Below the pieces are notes generated by a model. That model did no database searches, was not told where the DNA came from, and saw only the letters and a program-made list of their open reading frames with translations. Below, piece after piece: positions 9,392 through 9,433 of a stretch of DNA of 9,433 nucleotides. The stretch is from Isoptericola sp042668085 (GTDB taxonomy: Bacteria > Actinomycetota > Actinomycetes > Actinomycetales > Cellulomonadaceae): assembly GCF_042668085.1 (NCBI RefSeq), contig NZ_JBHVBO010000163.1, positions 1 through 9,433 on the forward strand. Direction: 5' to 3'. Each line of letters opens with the position of its first letter. Positions within the stretch are counted from its first letter, which is position 1. Both the position numbers and the translations under genes were made by a program.

Positions 9392-9433
9392 ATAACTAGC
9401 GCTCCGAGTGGTGAGGCGGCGAGGGCGACGACG

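Overview
The window is very GC-rich with strongly G/C-biased third codon positions, GTG starts are common, and one promoter looks like a leaderless actinobacterial type. Together with a sortase-anchored wall protein and a tandem ClpP pair, this points to a high-GC Gram-positive (Actinomycetota). A Micrococcales, Cellulomonas-like host is a guess only. Family names below come from reading the translations and from memory of the families; no database search was made.

Left part (1-5376), an export and regulation block. On the minus strand lie a single-polypeptide RND efflux permease of the AcrB/SwrC type (13-3363) and, upstream of it, a 12-TM DHA1-type MFS exporter (3487-4719). A hairpin sits between them just after the MFS stop. 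Divergent from the MFS gene is a MarR-family repressor (4855-5376). The 135-bp shared intergenic region holds two overlapping perfect palindromes built from TACCTG/CAGGTA half-sites with centres 10.5 bp apart, which are the obvious candidate MarR operator. They cover the -35 to -10 zone of an apparently leaderless marR promoter. The likely logic is that MarR represses itself and the MFS pump until a toxic ligand binds; the RND pump may or may not be co-controlled.

Middle part (5377-7965), an 813-residue cell-wall-anchored protein. It has an Arg-rich N-terminus followed by one hydrophobic segment, a module that reads like a PD-(D/E)XK nuclease fold, a second large conserved but uncharacterised actinobacterial module, a DPDPTDPP-repeat/acidic stalk, and a C-terminal LPTTG sorting signal. 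This is the least understood and most interesting gene here.

Right part (7966-9305), a tandem clpP pair with overlapping stop and start codons, both with intact Ser-His-Asp triads. They resemble the accessory ClpP3/ClpP4 pair of Streptomyces more than the housekeeping ClpP1/ClpP2. A 20-bp hairpin with an embedded TCTGCC-N3-AGCAGA dyad precedes them and resembles what I recall as the PopR activator site. No Clp ATPase or trigger-factor gene is nearby.

Right edge (9304-9433): three 20-nt direct repeats followed by an inverted copy that can form two mutually exclusive long hairpins, a terminator or small repeat element. No recognisable gene follows within the window. No tRNA, rRNA, CRISPR array or transposase was seen.
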